Shown here: piece by piece, positions 12,582 to 25,635 of the stretch
How positions within the stretch are numbered: position 1 is the first letter of the stretch
Layout: each line of letters begins with the position of its first letter
Origin: Monilinia fructicola
Taxonomy: Eukaryota > Ascomycota > Leotiomycetes > Helotiales > Sclerotiniaceae
Direction: 5' to 3'
NCBI GenBank assembly: GCA_008692225.1
Contig: VICG01000005.1
Span: 2,119,001 to 2,183,000 of the forward strand
Length of the DNA: 64,000 nt
Notes under the pieces: generated by a model
What the model was told of the DNA's origin: nothing
Databases searched by the model: none
What the model saw: only the letters and a program-made list of their open reading frames with translations
Program-made: the position numbers and the translations under genes

Positions 12582-13190
12582 ATGGCCAAAAAAGCACCAG
12601 AAATTCAGGAAAGGGGTATCTCTAAGCTGGCAGATATAAACACAGATGAAAACCTGAAGCCGTTTCGCCGTGAAAGAATCAAAAGCCCAATCCCGACTGT
12701 ATATGCAGATGGTAAGCTTGTGGTACTTCTTGAGCCAAGCTCTTCACTTGATCTCAGGCTCAATATGGGTTCTCGTGTATTGTCCCAGCCTGATTCGCAA
12801 GAGATTCGATATCCGCTAGCCGATCCGGCAAGAGAGTTTTCCGATATGAATGACTCGGCGCCCCTGATGGTACTGCAATCGCCGAGTCAACTAGTCAATG
12901 GATCATCGTTAAGGTTGCGCGCAGAAATACTCCAGGCCCTACTTAACAACCTAGAACATACACAACAGAGGAAAATCAAAGAGGAGCAGAAGGTATAAGT
13001 ACCCAATTAGGCACGATTGCTGAAAAAATAGGACAAAAATTTTGATGGTGAAAATCTTGAAAGAAATGCTTGCTCGTGCTCATGCGAAAGGAGCATTAAA
13101 CTAAATTCGTTGGAAGCACATTCTGAAACACAATCACCTTTAGCAGTCAAGCTGGCACAAGAAACTAAAGACTACCAAGCCACAAAGTAA
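12582..13190 (+). CDS. hypothetical orphan protein, possibly tail of the preceding decayed gene
   Basis: Not recognised. Exon 1 (12582-12992, 137 codons) is open from the first in-frame ATG. The frame can continue through a short 39-nt intron (donor GTATAA, acceptor AATAG) into 13032-13190, giving 189 residues. The protein is hydrophilic, with a Leu-rich stretch (LRAEILQALLNNLEH) near residue 120 that could form a helix. A second Cys cluster (CSCSC) lies in the last 50 residues. The frame is already open 14 codons upstream of the ATG, so this could be the 3' end of the degraded gene rather than an independent one. The intron is shorter than usual, which lowers confidence. Confidence 0.35.
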
Positions 13191-14021
13191 AATTGGACAA
13201 TATTGTACTGACAAAGTTGTGTCAATTTCTGCTTTCAACCATCCTTTAAGGGGTGCCTCTCCCCAGAAAGAAGAGCTCCGGTGGAAGCGAGAAAACCAAA
13301 AAAGGGAGAAACCACCACTAACAATAGCCGAGCCCCTGTGGGGGCTCTTAACAAGGAATCCACTGTCGCCGACAGACGTAAAAGAAAGCTATTTCTTCTA
13401 TGCACAGTGGGTTATTTGGTTAGGTTAAGGTCGTTGAATACTGGTAACAGGACGATGCTTTTAGAAATTGAACATACCTCTCGAGGCCACAAGGCATCAT
13501 GTGGCCATCCAGCCGATGTGAAAAAGCCCCAAATCACTAGCTTCAATCTTCAAGAAGCAGCCTTCATCCTCGAGGATACCAAATAAGAACCAACCAGAGG
13601 ACAGGAAAATTTTCTACAAGCTATACTTTGACAAACGAGAATTTCCCACCTGGTAAATACACAGTCAAGACAGCAAGGCCCACGTACCAATCACCAGCAA
13701 ATTACTTTGACTTTGAACTACGAGGATTGTAATTCAATTGAAGCTTCCTTTCTAGCTTTCTATTGTCTTAACCGAAGGCTCTTTGGACGAAAAATCTCAC
13801 TTTTCTCAACCAAGAGAATTCTCGAAAATCACAGTTGCACTATCTCATACTCGACTTTCAACTTAATCTGCAAAGTCACCAGCGCGTTCGATATCAGACC
13901 ATCTCCATAATCAACGCTTCGTACGACGTCTTTTCTATACGACGACAGACAAAGCAGATAAACTCCGACCCATACTATCTTCGCGTTGTGGTTCTACCAC
14001 ACGCTTTGTATACGAGATAGA
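13191..14021. other. intergenic with a cluster of perfect inverted repeats
   Basis: A 7-bp stem with TGTG loop lies at 13330-13347, a CTGTCG/CGACAG inverted repeat at 13363-13375, and a 7-bp stem (GGCCACA/TGTGGCC, 8-base loop) at 13485-13506. A 101-codon open stretch covers 13281-13586 but has no recognisable protein features. The rest is AT-rich leader DNA of the amidoligase-like gene. Confidence 0.5.
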
Positions 14022-14167
14022 ACCGATCAAAGGCAACTAACCATCTCCTCTTCCAACCAGTCCCCATTCTCCTACACGGTACATTCTCTCACCCTAATTG
14101 GTTGGGAGAAATCATTGATAAAAAAGATCTAGCAGAACTTATTCGGAAGCACATCGAATTTTTCAAG

Positions 14168-15441
14168 ATGGGCACTGTTGCTGTTCTAAGAGATCCTACC
14201 ACGCATATGACTGAAGTCAACTTTGCGGCAGACATCGAGGGGAAGACTCTTGATGTTTCACATATCAAGTTCAGCGATACCTACCCGGTATCAGGGTCAA
14301 CTGGCAAAGACCCACGCCTAACCTTCGGGGTTGAGTTCGAAATGGCCTTGGGAACTTTGAGGGATGTATGCGAGAACCCCTCGCCCAAAGACGGCCGCAA
14401 GGTCTATGGGGTTGCTCGAGCTATCAACTCACCACCGTTGGACTACGATCCCAGACCGTCGTCATTTGGTGACTCTTCCTTGGCAGAGCGTGCGTACCGA
14501 GCCAAGAATCGTCGTTTTGTGTATGAAAGCATTGCACAAACTCTTAACTGTGCTGGATTTCCGGCTGTTCATATGGAGGACCCAGAGTATCAAACGCATG
14601 GATACACAACTGCCATGACCGACAAGTGGATAATTGGAACGGACCTCAGTATAGATTGTCCTGATGAGAAGATCTATGATTTCCACAAGATCGAGATCAA
14701 GTCTCCGGTTTTTTTACTTCAGCGAAGGGGCTTTGTGCGATGTTACAAGGGTATGGGAGCTCATCGCCTCCACCTACAAAGTTGTTGTTAACGACTCGAT
14801 GGGACTACATGTTCATGTGGGCAATGGAGTGGATGCTTTTGATGGAGAGACTTTAAGGAACTTGTGGGCCATTCTATGGACCACAGAGAAATGGATCGAT
14901 ACCATTCACCCTCTTCACCGCAGATTCAACACGTTTCTGCCTCAGCTTTCGTCGCTGCTCCACCTTGGGGCGCGAGATTGGGGATCAATCACTTGAGGAT
15001 CCAGAGGGGGAGGTACTAGAGTGGATCCTAGCCAGAGCACCGCCATCTGTCGAAGAACTCCTTGACACAATTTGCATACACAGCGGTGCTTACAACTTTG
15101 TCAATCTACAGCCGAATTATAACGTCGAAAGTATCAAGCGCACCATCGAGTTCCGCCAACATGAAGCAACACTTGATGCTGAGCGAGTGAAGCAATGGGT
15201 CCGAGTATGTGTCGGGCTGGTCAAAGCATCTGCATCTGCAGAACCGACCATACTGGACCCATACCTGCGAAAGCTCGTTCATACAAAGAGGGAGAAGCTC
15301 CGTGTGGGGGACATTTTGTCAGAGCTCGGGCTCAAAACTTCGGGGGTTTATTACAGAGCTCAAGTGCCAAGGGAGAGACCACCAGTAAGAGCCGTCGTCA
15401 AAGAGCTCTGGGAGAAGACCACGAGATTTGTCAAAGGATGA
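14168..15441 (+). CDS. amidoligase-like protein (ATP-grasp/COOH-NH2 ligase fold), frame-broken
   Basis: Resembles the fungal putative amidoligase family (Amidoligase_2), relatives of glutamine-synthetase-fold enzymes thought to make amide bonds; substrates are unknown. Family landmarks appear in order: FGVEFEMAL near residue 55, WIIGTDLSI near 160, IEIKSPVF near 180, GLHVHVGNG near 215, and EFRQHEATLDAERVKQW near 325. The reading frame breaks twice. A T7 run at 14709-14715 has one T too many for the frame, and one extra base lies between about 14930 and 14985. With both removed, 14168-15441 encodes about 423 residues. The frame is also open without an ATG upstream to ~14022 and reads like protein there (ILLHGTFSHPNW), so an unseen upstream exon is possible. 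Either sequence errors or a young pseudogene would explain the breaks. Confidence 0.7.
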
Positions 15442-16111
15442 AGGACATTTCTCTTCTTCTTCACTCCGTAACTTGGGTCTCCTTCTTCTTTCGTTCTCAG
15501 ACAACAGGAGGCACGTTTCTTAGTTTCCTCTACACAACTTTATCTCTTTTTCATTGCGTTATCTGTCTCTGGAGTTGATGGATGGCAGGATACCCGAGTA
15601 CTTTATTCAAAATGGCGTTCTGGAAAATTACTGAATAGAAAGAAACATGGGAAGGGATGGGACCTGCGGCTTAAAGTGGGAAGGAGCAACAAGCTCGTTC
15701 AACCACGTTCCAAATTGGATGTCGGGACTTCTGCTGAGAGATAAGCAAGATGCCATGGTGGACATCGTCCGAGCTTATGCTCTTCGCTTTTTCTCTTTGG
15801 GCGCCGTTCTGTATTTGGCACGATGATTTCGCGGGTACTTGCTGTAATATTAGATAGTTTGATGTGGTGGGAACTTCTGATTACATAATAGATTTGTTAT
15901 ATAAGCATCGCTGGCATAAATTTGATGTGCACTGTAGACTGGATTGTGAGATGATGAATTTTCATTAACTTCAAGGGAAAGACAACTGTATCTACACTTG
16001 GTATCATATCATACAACTCATATCATCCGCCCCTTTCCCCCACCGCCCCCCAAACCGATACCCACCAATATTTTGCCATACCGTCCTGTATACATTATCG
16101 TAATATATAAA
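15442..16111. other. convergent intergenic region
   Basis: The amidoligase-like gene and the CCDC47 homologue end toward each other here. The stretch holds 3' flanks only, with poly-pyrimidine runs near 15440-15560 and a C-run near 16027-16050. Confidence 0.6.
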
Positions 16112-17596
16112 TCATAATATAGACAAAATCATGCACGTTTGAGTTTGTTTCTTCTGAGCTTTTCTGATCTCCTTTTCCCTTTCCTTCTCCAAATACTTCT
16201 TTTGAGCCTTAGCATCAAGGCCCTTGAGTTCGAGATCTCTCTTTAGCTTTTTAGCCTTCTCACGCTCCAAAGCTCGCTCCTCGGCTTTCTCTTCTTCATT
16301 CCGCCTTTTGAAGTCTCTTGATTGTCTCTTCACGTGTTGAGCGTACTTTACGCATCACTTCGGGACGGAAGTGAGCGCCGGACGCAAGTTGATCCGTGAT
16401 TCTGAGGAAGTGCTCAAAAATAGGAAGAACTTTGGAGTAATCGCTCACCCGAAAGGAAGCTTCATTGAGAGATAAATGCGTTTCTTAGGGACAGTATCAT
16501 CAAGCCTATCGCAATAGTGAGTAAAAAAGGATTGACAAAGTGGGGCATGTAAAAAACTTACTTCAAAGGTTGATCGATTGGTTGATCTGTGATAATAAGG
16601 TGCTCAAGTAAATCTCCAGCCAGTTCTACAGCCTTGGTAAGCTCAGGAGTAAGCAAAAAGTCGGTAACCTCAGCGCTCTCGCTCATGACAGTGGCCCAGT
16701 TTGGAAGCTTGGCACTGTCCTTAGTACCAGTGATTGAGACATCATATCTATCATCACGGAGTGACTTCATTGTCTCCTTGTTTACAATAGCCCAGACAAA
16801 GTTATCATAGGTACTCTTGTTATCTTTGCGCAATTCATGTGCACCAGGAGCTTGACCAGGAACGGTAAAGATTCTCTCTACCGTCGAAGGGGTAAAGTAA
16901 TAGCTTCCATACGCTCGGTAGGGGTCGCAATACTGTCAAAGAAGAGGCTGAAGACGTACTCGATCGCGAGTATGAAAGGATTGTAGCGTTTAAGAAGCTT
17001 AATGTTGATATCGAGGAATGCAACATTCTGACGACCAGTCGCATAGGTTGCGAAATCTTGTGGGGACTTCTCTTTCAACATGTCTTCGGGCAATTCGAGT
17101 TCTTTGGCCATTGACCTAGCCGTTTCTTCGCCCTCAATTTCCTCAGTTGTTGGTGCGCGGCCTCCGAATCCAACCAATGCGAATTCCCTTCTAAGAACTG
17201 GTGCATGTGCAGTCATCCATTTCTTTGCCTTCTTGCGGTTTGCGCCTGTTCCAAACAAATGGATGGAAACAATGATAATCAACAATCCTAGAATGACACC
17301 TTCTTGTTTGAACTCGTTTATAGAGTGTCGCTCATGAATATTGTACCATTTCGTATAGGGAACTGCAGCTCCAGTAGGAGTTGCTATTGGGCCCGTATAA
17401 TCAGCTGCCGATGGATTGCGGAGAAAGCTGGAGTTGGGTCTGGAGCTCCAGCGAAATCTGCGAAGTCTGTCATACATATATCTAATTAGTGTATGCCATG
17501 ACAAATTGTTGAGGCAGTTCTTACCAGAATCCCAGCTTGAATAGGAGCTTGAGATGGCTCAGAGCCTCCGAAAAGACCATTCAATAATGCCGCCAT
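16112..17596 (-). CDS. ER membrane protein, CCDC47/DUF1682 family, frame-broken
   Basis: Homologue of CCDC47, a calcium-binding ER membrane protein that in animals belongs to the multipass translocon (PAT complex). Exons as read: 17596-17525, 17466-16562, 16505-16112 (introns 58 and 56 nt). Starting MAALLNGLFGG, it has an Asp/Pro-rich segment, a membrane span (EGVILGLLIIIVSIHLFG) near residue 75, the DUF1682 core (AKKWM, RKDNKSTYDNFVWAIVNKE, LPNWATVMSES) and a Lys/Glu/Arg-rich coiled-coil tail. Five single-base frame breaks interrupt it: near 17531-17533, 17413-17414, 16894-16896 and 16461-16470 (one base missing each) and near 16299-16305 (one extra). Correcting them gives about 457 residues, the family's normal length. 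The identity is firm; intactness is not. Confidence 0.8.
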
Positions 17597-18261
17597 CTTT
17601 GAATGAAATCGAGCTTGAATTGATGATGAGCTGGAGCTTTTTGTCGAAGCTTGAGATTGTGGGTAAATTAAGTAAATTACATTACTTCCGATATCCATGC
17701 TAACTATTTTCAGGTTAATGTGGCATTGATGAACTCTGCCAGCTGTATTGAGTTCACCGCCTTGGATTTATCTCCCTGTCAACCAACATCCGATGTTTAC
17801 CCTTACAACCGAATATGGAAATGTGAAGTTTTACATGAACCAATTATGCTGAATCACCATAGATTCATATTGATATTTGGATACTTGAAAGTATTGAGCT
17901 TCAATATCTGATCTCTTCACAATAAAGTCACACCAGTTGATTGTCTGCTCCTGCTTTGTAAGTTCATAATCTATCAAGCCAGTACCACATACAACCTCGA
18001 GCTCCAAGCAATATTGGAATTCACAAGACAAAGACAACACGGATAGACATTGGAACTGTTACTCAACATCTTTTATGTATCTGTTGATAAAAAGATAAAT
18101 TGAACCCTTTGCCCAAGACATTATACAAGTCTGGAGGGAAAATAACACATTTCATGTTTCGATGTTTGCTTCCACCTCTACCCCATTACTTCAACTCTCA
18201 CTACCTCATTTTCTATTTCTTAGTAAAACAATAAAGGACTAAATTAATTCTCTACAGTGTT
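17597..18261. other. divergent intergenic region
   Basis: Leader and promoter DNA of the CCDC47 homologue (minus) and the haspin gene (plus). No conserved motif or convincing frame was seen. Confidence 0.6.
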
Positions 18262-20122
18262 ATGACACGAAAATATGGCAAGAAGCGTCCTGCTGCCAGT
18301 GCCGCAGCTGTAGCCATTTTTGGGTCTTCAACCCAAGCAGTCGTCTCTAACTCTACTGTTCCTGGTTTACCCTCCACACCACAGTCTCCAGCAGCTGATC
18401 TTGCGGATATAACGAATATTCTTGAGACTACCAAGCTCGAGAACTCTCCAGATGATGTTGAAATTCTTCCTGGACAGGCAAGTCTAGAAGGCTGTGTCAA
18501 AAATGGAGCAGAGTTATCTAAGGAATCTAACAGAGACTCCTCTCTGGATGATTTCTCGATTCTTCTTGAAAAGACAAGCTTGAGAAGCAATGTTGATAAT
18601 GCCAACATTCTCGATGAAAAGAACGATCAGAGGCCCGCTCCCGACGATGTTGCCAATCTTTTAGAGAAGACTACTTTAGAAAGTACTCTTGACGAAGTTA
18701 CTTGTACGGATCACAAACGGAGCAAGATTGAGCCAAGAGTGGAAATACCAATCCCTCGTACACCCTCTCATACTGCTCCAGTGCTACCCTCACTCAATCC
18801 CCGTCTAGCAGCTTCCCTCTCACCCCTCCTAGATGCCTACGCAAAAGACAACGGCTACCCTCTCGCCACCAAAAATTGGGATGATGTCCTAGCACCAGGT
18901 TCCAGCATCCAAAAAATAGCTGAAGCATCATATGCAGAAGTATTCCGCATAACCAACCCAGTCGGTTCCTCCATCCTCAAACTTCTCCGTCTTAAGGTTC
19001 CCACAGATCCTACTTCCAAGCGATCCGACACCGCAATCAAAGTCGAAACCGTCGTATCAGAAATGCGACTCATGAATGCACTTACCGAGATCCCCGGCTT
19101 TGTAAAATTCAAAGATGCCCACATAGTTGAGGGTAAACCACCAGCGGCTTTTGTAGAAGCGTATGAAGGCCACCTGAACGCTGGTGGAGAATCATATTTT
19201 CCTCATCCAAACAAGATTTCCAAAAATGCGGTATTCCTCGCCATTGAGCTTGGGATGCAGGACACGTCTTGGAGAAATATCCAATCCAAAAACATCGATC
19301 AATTATGGGATATATTTCTCGGAGTCGTCGTCGCCCTCGCAAGAGCAGAAATCGAATATGAATTCGAACACCGCGATCTCCACGAAAACAACATCTGCAT
19401 ATTTGAACATTCCCCATCCTCTACTCAACCATCCAAATCAAACTCAAAAGCCAGAGATAATTCCCCACCCTCGCCCACAGATTCGGCAAATCAGGTCTCG
19501 AAATAACAATCCTCGACTACGGTCTCTCTCGCGCAACCATCTACCCGACCCCTACGCCTAGCAACCCCTCACCTCCCCCAGAAATCGTCTCCTACAACCT
19601 TGAATCCGATCCTGCCGTCTTCTCTTCCTTTGAACCTGGCACCATCGCTGGCATCCAATTCGACACCTACCGCCGAATGCGCGCCTACCTATTCTCCGGC
19701 GGCACCTCCAACACAAACGCCAACACCCCCTCTAAACCCATCCGCGAAGCCATTAAAAACAAATCCCACTCGTGGCAGAATACATGCCCTACACCAACGT
19801 ACTTTGGCTCTATTTCCTCATAGAATACCTGACAGATGTAGCGCCAAAAGGCGGCAGAGGTCGTGGGAAACAGGGAAAACAGACGTGGGTAAAAGAAACC
19901 GCAGCGCTGAGATGGCTCCTCCATCCAGACTGGGCTCCAGGGGATGCTGAAAATGGCCAAGGAAACCAAGATCCCGATAATCAACAAACCCAGGAAGATG
20001 AAGAACTAGGACTCGGATGTGCAGGAGATGTACTTCAATATGCCTTCGATATGGGCTGGATCAGGGAAGAGGACCTCGATGCTGTGGATTCAAGCCGTTT
20101 GAGTTTGAGCGAGAATACTTAG
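18262..20122 (+). CDS. haspin-like histone H3 Thr-3 protein kinase, frame-broken
   Basis: Haspin phosphorylates histone H3 at Thr3 to place Aurora B at centromeres in mitosis. The ATG at 18262 opens a basic N-terminus (MTRKYGKKRPAA). About 160 disordered residues follow with a repeated 'DDVxxLxEKTxLES' pattern, and the kinase domain starts near residue 190. Recognisable elements: EASYAEVFRI (glycine-loop region), FVKFKDAHIVEG, the catalytic FEHRDLHENNICI (near 19375), and ITILDYGLSRATI, the haspin-type substitute for DFG (near 19510). NVLWLYFLIEYL of the C-lobe is at about 19800. Two frame breaks, each a missing base, occur in the C-runs at about 19461-19475 and at GG 19774-19775. Restoring one base at each gives about 620 residues ending at 20122. 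No GT-AG intron can bridge the first break. The gene is intronless as read. Confidence 0.85.
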
Positions 20123-20982
20123 ATTGATACTGAGGGCGATGATAAGATTTCATCTTCTTGGAATGGTTTTGGGGAGCTGGGGGTTCATCCGTGGGAAGGG
20201 GAGGGGCAGATTGGAGCGGCGCTTTTGATAATTGGTTTTCGCGTAATTAGGAGTATGGGATAGGATGGGATGGGATGGGTCGGGCTGGTGTGGTTTGCTT
20301 GCTTTGGATGGGTTAGTTGGTGTGGATGGTGTAAATCTCTAATAAGAGTTGATCCTAGCTTACAAATTCTCTCCATGCTGAGGTATACATCTCACTGGCG
20401 AGCATCGCGTCCGATGATCGTGTGAATATGGTGGGTGAGGAGGATCTGTTTATATTCATATAGATAATAACATGACCCAACAGTTTCTATTATATCCTTG
20501 CCCCTCTTTTTCCCTTTTCCTCCTCCCTCCTTTCTCCTCCCCTATCAAATCCTCTCCAATCCACGAAAACATAATATAATAGAATTGATAACTATAGAAT
20601 AGGTAAAGTCCAATGGTCACATTTGACGGATTCATAGATAGATAGAGCACCACGAAAAAATACCTTGGGGTTTTCCCTTTTCATTTGATATGCGAATATC
20701 ACATCACCTCGAAGTCTAAAGCTCCTTTCTCACTTCGAAGGTTAGCCTGGTTTATAATGAATGATATTATGATGTTATGCGTAATGGTGTTCTTATATCA
20801 TTATGCTCTTGTATTCCTATTCTCGAGAATCTACGTTGATTTTCAAATATTAATTCGCATGCACTCACGTACTGGTAAGTCTTAGCTAAAAAGGTTGAAA
20901 ATATCACATTCTGTTCACTCATTACATGTAGATCTAGATTGAAATTTATCTCTATACTCATCTATACCCCCCGCCCCCCCTC
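20123..20982. other. convergent intergenic region
   Basis: 3' flanks of haspin and the GH47 mannosidase. It contains short GGATGGGATGGG-type repeats (20255-20280) and a C/T-rich block at 20510-20545. No coding signal. Confidence 0.6.
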
Positions 20983-22905
20983 TCACCTCCCCAGCCTCCG
21001 CAAAGGATGCGCCTCCGTATTCAAAACCCACTCATCCAAACTCACGACCCCGAACTCGCTAAAACACAAATAAAAATATTTCAACGTCTCCGCCAACCAA
21101 AAACTCTCCATACTATCCAATTGTTCCACTCGGTCTTCTTCCTCCTTATCTCCATCTCCATCCCCACCTTTCCCCCCTTTCCCATCCTTGCCCCCCATAA
21201 CCGTAACATCCATCACCGCCGCGGCCGCAACCTCCGTCCGACAAAGCTTCTCGACCGCCTCGAACATCCTCCACGCCGCATCCTGATACCTCCTCTCGCC
21301 GTGATCCTCCACATCATAAAGACGCTCTCAATCGCCTCGGGCCTCAAAGATATACCTCCGATCATCCAGCCTCGTAAAGCCCTCACTCAACCTGTTCTCT
21401 TCCACAATCTTTTCCAACTTTTGCCGCGTCTCCTCCGCGCTCGCGGTAGCCGGCTGCATGTAGACTTCCGCGAGTGCATCAAACCATTTCTCCTTGCTCC
21501 ACGAACAATCGTGATCTTCAGGACAGGGAACCACGGCGAAGATCTCGGGCGCGATTCCATTGGGACTACTATCGTACGCCCAAATACACCCATCTGTAAG
21601 TTCCTGCGCCAGTTCAAGTTCCTCTGGCCGGTTGAAAATTCGCGAGGCGATTCCTACCATGCCACCGGTGAAACAGGTGAGGTGTTGACCGCGAGGCATA
21701 AAGTTCCGGTGTGCTACTTTCGCCAATCCCCTTGATGCGGATGTCGCCCGAGACTTTAATTTTGAGATTCTTTTCATTGAGGATGGGAAAGAACATTTTT
21801 TCTTTAGCGACTGCGATGAAGTTTTCGTACATTTTTTGGGGTTGCTCGAGAAGGCCACCGAGGATCATGTATTGTTTGGGGAGATACTCGTATGCGGAAT
21901 CGGACATTCCGCCCATGGTGAACATGGTATCTTTCGTCGAATCGAAGCATTTGCATATCGATACTCACCGGCCATAACCCGGGATATCGGGTCGAGTTTT
22001 GACTTTTCTCAAACTCGTCTGAGATACGCTGTACCGCATCATAGTATTTGGGATTTCCAGTCAACTGACTGAGACGAGTAAATTCAAGACTCAAAGAGCC
22101 CGGTTCCGAGACCAAAGCTCTTCTGGGTGCTACTTGATCCTCTCCTTCTAAATATCTACCGATTATCAGCACTTTACTTGACAGCCTCGGACATCTAAAC
22201 CTACTTTTTCCAATCCCATCTAGGAATTGGCATTCTATTCGGAGTATCAAAACAACTCATCAACAACTCCGCAACCTCCACAGCCTTCAACAACAAAACT
22301 GGGTATTTGCCCCCACTAACATCGTACGCGGCCAAAAAAACCGCCCATATATCTAATCGTGGTCTCAAAAACATTAATATCCTTCTGATCCGTCGTCGTG
22401 AAATCAATTTCCTCCACCGACCGCACCGCAATTTCAAAATCCTCTTTCAACCCCATAATCCACAACGTATCCAAAGAATCCACCAACGTAGCGGCCCAGC
22501 CGCCAAATGTATCCTTCCACGACCCCGAGAGAGGCGTAACTTCATCTCGCAACCATGCATGTTTTTTATACCCTTCCCAACTGTGTACGAAACTCTCTTT
22601 AACAGCCGCCAGCCGTTTTAATCTCTCTTCTTTCTGCGCGGCGTCTTCTTTTGGCGGTGCAATCTGAATCTGTGGGATCTTTTTCGGTTTTCCAGTCGGT
22701 AAAGGGATGTGTGAAGTAACAGGATATCGATCCGGCAATTTCGACCAATGAATTTTCCCATCCGGCGGATGTGGTCTCTTCGTCGAAGGTACATAATTCG
22801 AACCATAATCCCAAGTATTGCGCCGTGAATGGAGGTAATGAAGACTAAAAACCATAATATTGCAGCTATGAAAGCTACTCGCCACCTTTTGATAATCGAT
22901 GGCAT
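20983..22905 (-). CDS. class I alpha-1,2-mannosidase (GH47), type II membrane protein, frame-broken
   Basis: GH47 enzymes trim alpha-1,2-linked mannoses from N-glycans in the ER or Golgi and in ER-associated degradation. The start MPSIIKRWR is followed by one hydrophobic span (about residues 10-25) and a stem, the usual type II anchor. Catalytic-domain landmarks: [76 protein letters not shown], the RPEAIES motif, and a terminal [10 protein letters not shown] whose Thr is the conserved Ca2+ ligand. One intron at 22156-22204. Six single-base frame breaks lie in homopolymers: A5 22847-22851 (one short), A7 22334-22340, T3 21950-21952, C4 21728-21731 and A3 21346-21348 (one long each), and CC 21299-21300 (one short). 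Corrected length is about 623 residues. Confidence 0.85.
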
Positions 22906-24595
22906 ATCTGCTGCTGCTGCTGCAATGACTTCTGGAAGAATGGAAAAAGAAAGTTGGCAGAAGAAGAAAACTTTAGATGAGTTATTTGTCAACTGAATAC
23001 ATCCCTTGAATGACTGACTCAATTAGCTTCGTTCTCTCCTCTGACGTCCTCTCATTAAAAGCCCAAGCAATTGATCGATAGAATAGCCAGCCCACCACAG
23101 TATCCAGACTCCAGAGTTATAGCTGGAGTATCAACAGCAAAAGAACAACAAAAGCGTTTCAAGTCAAATCTCCAATCTCAACAAACCCAAGCTCAAACCT
23201 ACACACCAAAGAATAACAAGATAAAAACAAAAGTAAATGAAAAGAAAAGAAAAGAAACCTTCTCACAAAAGAAACAATTGATCGACATCTTGCTTGCCGA
23301 GGAATGCACTCCGTATATCAATCACATATGACCATTGGTATAGTCATACTTTACCTACCTAGTACCTACCTAGTTCTATCTATCTATAGCCAAAGCTAAA
23401 CAATGAATGATTCAAGTGCCAAGAGAAAATAGATTAGAACCCTGTATGGAGTAGAGGAGAACGAATCGCACTGCTGCTCCATCCTCCATTCCCCGTTCTG
23501 TATTGTACTGTGAATGTAAGGGATTTAGTTCTATGGCTGACTTCAAATATGAAGTATGGGGAAGGAAGGGGAAGTAGTAAAGTAGGTGGTTTCTCAACTC
23601 CACTCATCCATCAATCTGGTGGGTTCAACATTTCCTCCGTACGTAGTAAATACAGTAGAAGTAGATCCAGTAGATCCAGTAGCAAGTAAAAGAAGTAACT
23701 TGAATCTACTGTACTCTCCCTACTCTACTCTACTCTACTCTACTCTACTCTACGCTACTACGCTCCAAAGACAACACCGGGAAAAGTCGTCGATATTGTA
23801 CGGAGTAATAATATAGCATATAACATATAATCGGTTAGCATATAGCATATAGCACAGAGAATATAAAATATAAAATCATAATCAACGTCTCCAAATATCA
23901 AAGCAAGCGAACCTTTCATGACTTCACTTCGGTACCGTCGGAATGGTTCTACATATTGTTGTATCATACATACATATATTTAGTATTATTTTATCTTCAA
24001 CCAACAGATTCGCTTCTCCTTTTCCTCTTGTCCTGAAGCCAAACAATTTATAGGTAACCTATCAGGTATCCACTTCCATATGATATGACATCAATTTTGA
24101 TTACCGCTAATCCACTGATTTTCCATCCATTTCCCCCTGAATATCTCTCGTATAAATACTAACCATGAAAAATAGTTTGGTTGAAAAAGTCAGGGGAAAT
24201 ATGCGAATTTCTTTCATCCATCCATCCATCCATCCATTCATTCATCTATCCATCATTAACCTTCCATACTCACTCGTATTGATTGATAAGGCATGTGGCG
24301 GAAATTGGCTGACGTGTTGATTTCTGTCAATTTATGAAGTCTCTCCATCACATCTCAAATACAGTAGCACATAATGAAGATGTTGGGTAAAGGGTATTAA
24401 CTAGACAATAACATGTCTGAAGGGTTATCATTTTGTTCATGAGGGTCACTAAAAACGAATCGCTCTACGTAGTTGTCAACCAGACTCAGTCATACGCCCA
24501 CACAAGAATTCTGGTTGTCCAAAAGACCCATGATGTGTACGCCGACTCTTCTCCCTCCCTACCAAAAAATATTACGCGAAACAAGCAAACTAAAT
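22906..24595. other. intergenic, microsatellite-rich
   Basis: Holds the mannosidase promoter and calmodulin 3' flank. Includes a CTCTA pentanucleotide array (about 23705-23755), TAGAT/CCAGTAGAT repeats just before it, and a CATC array with CATT variants at about 24213-24250. No protein-like frame. Confidence 0.6.

Positions 24596-25635
<1,040 letters not shown>

Noticed and set aside
19600..19950. Pro/Thr-rich frame overlapping the haspin C-lobe
   Set aside because: It is an alternate-frame shadow; the haspin frame carries the conserved kinase motifs through the same bases.
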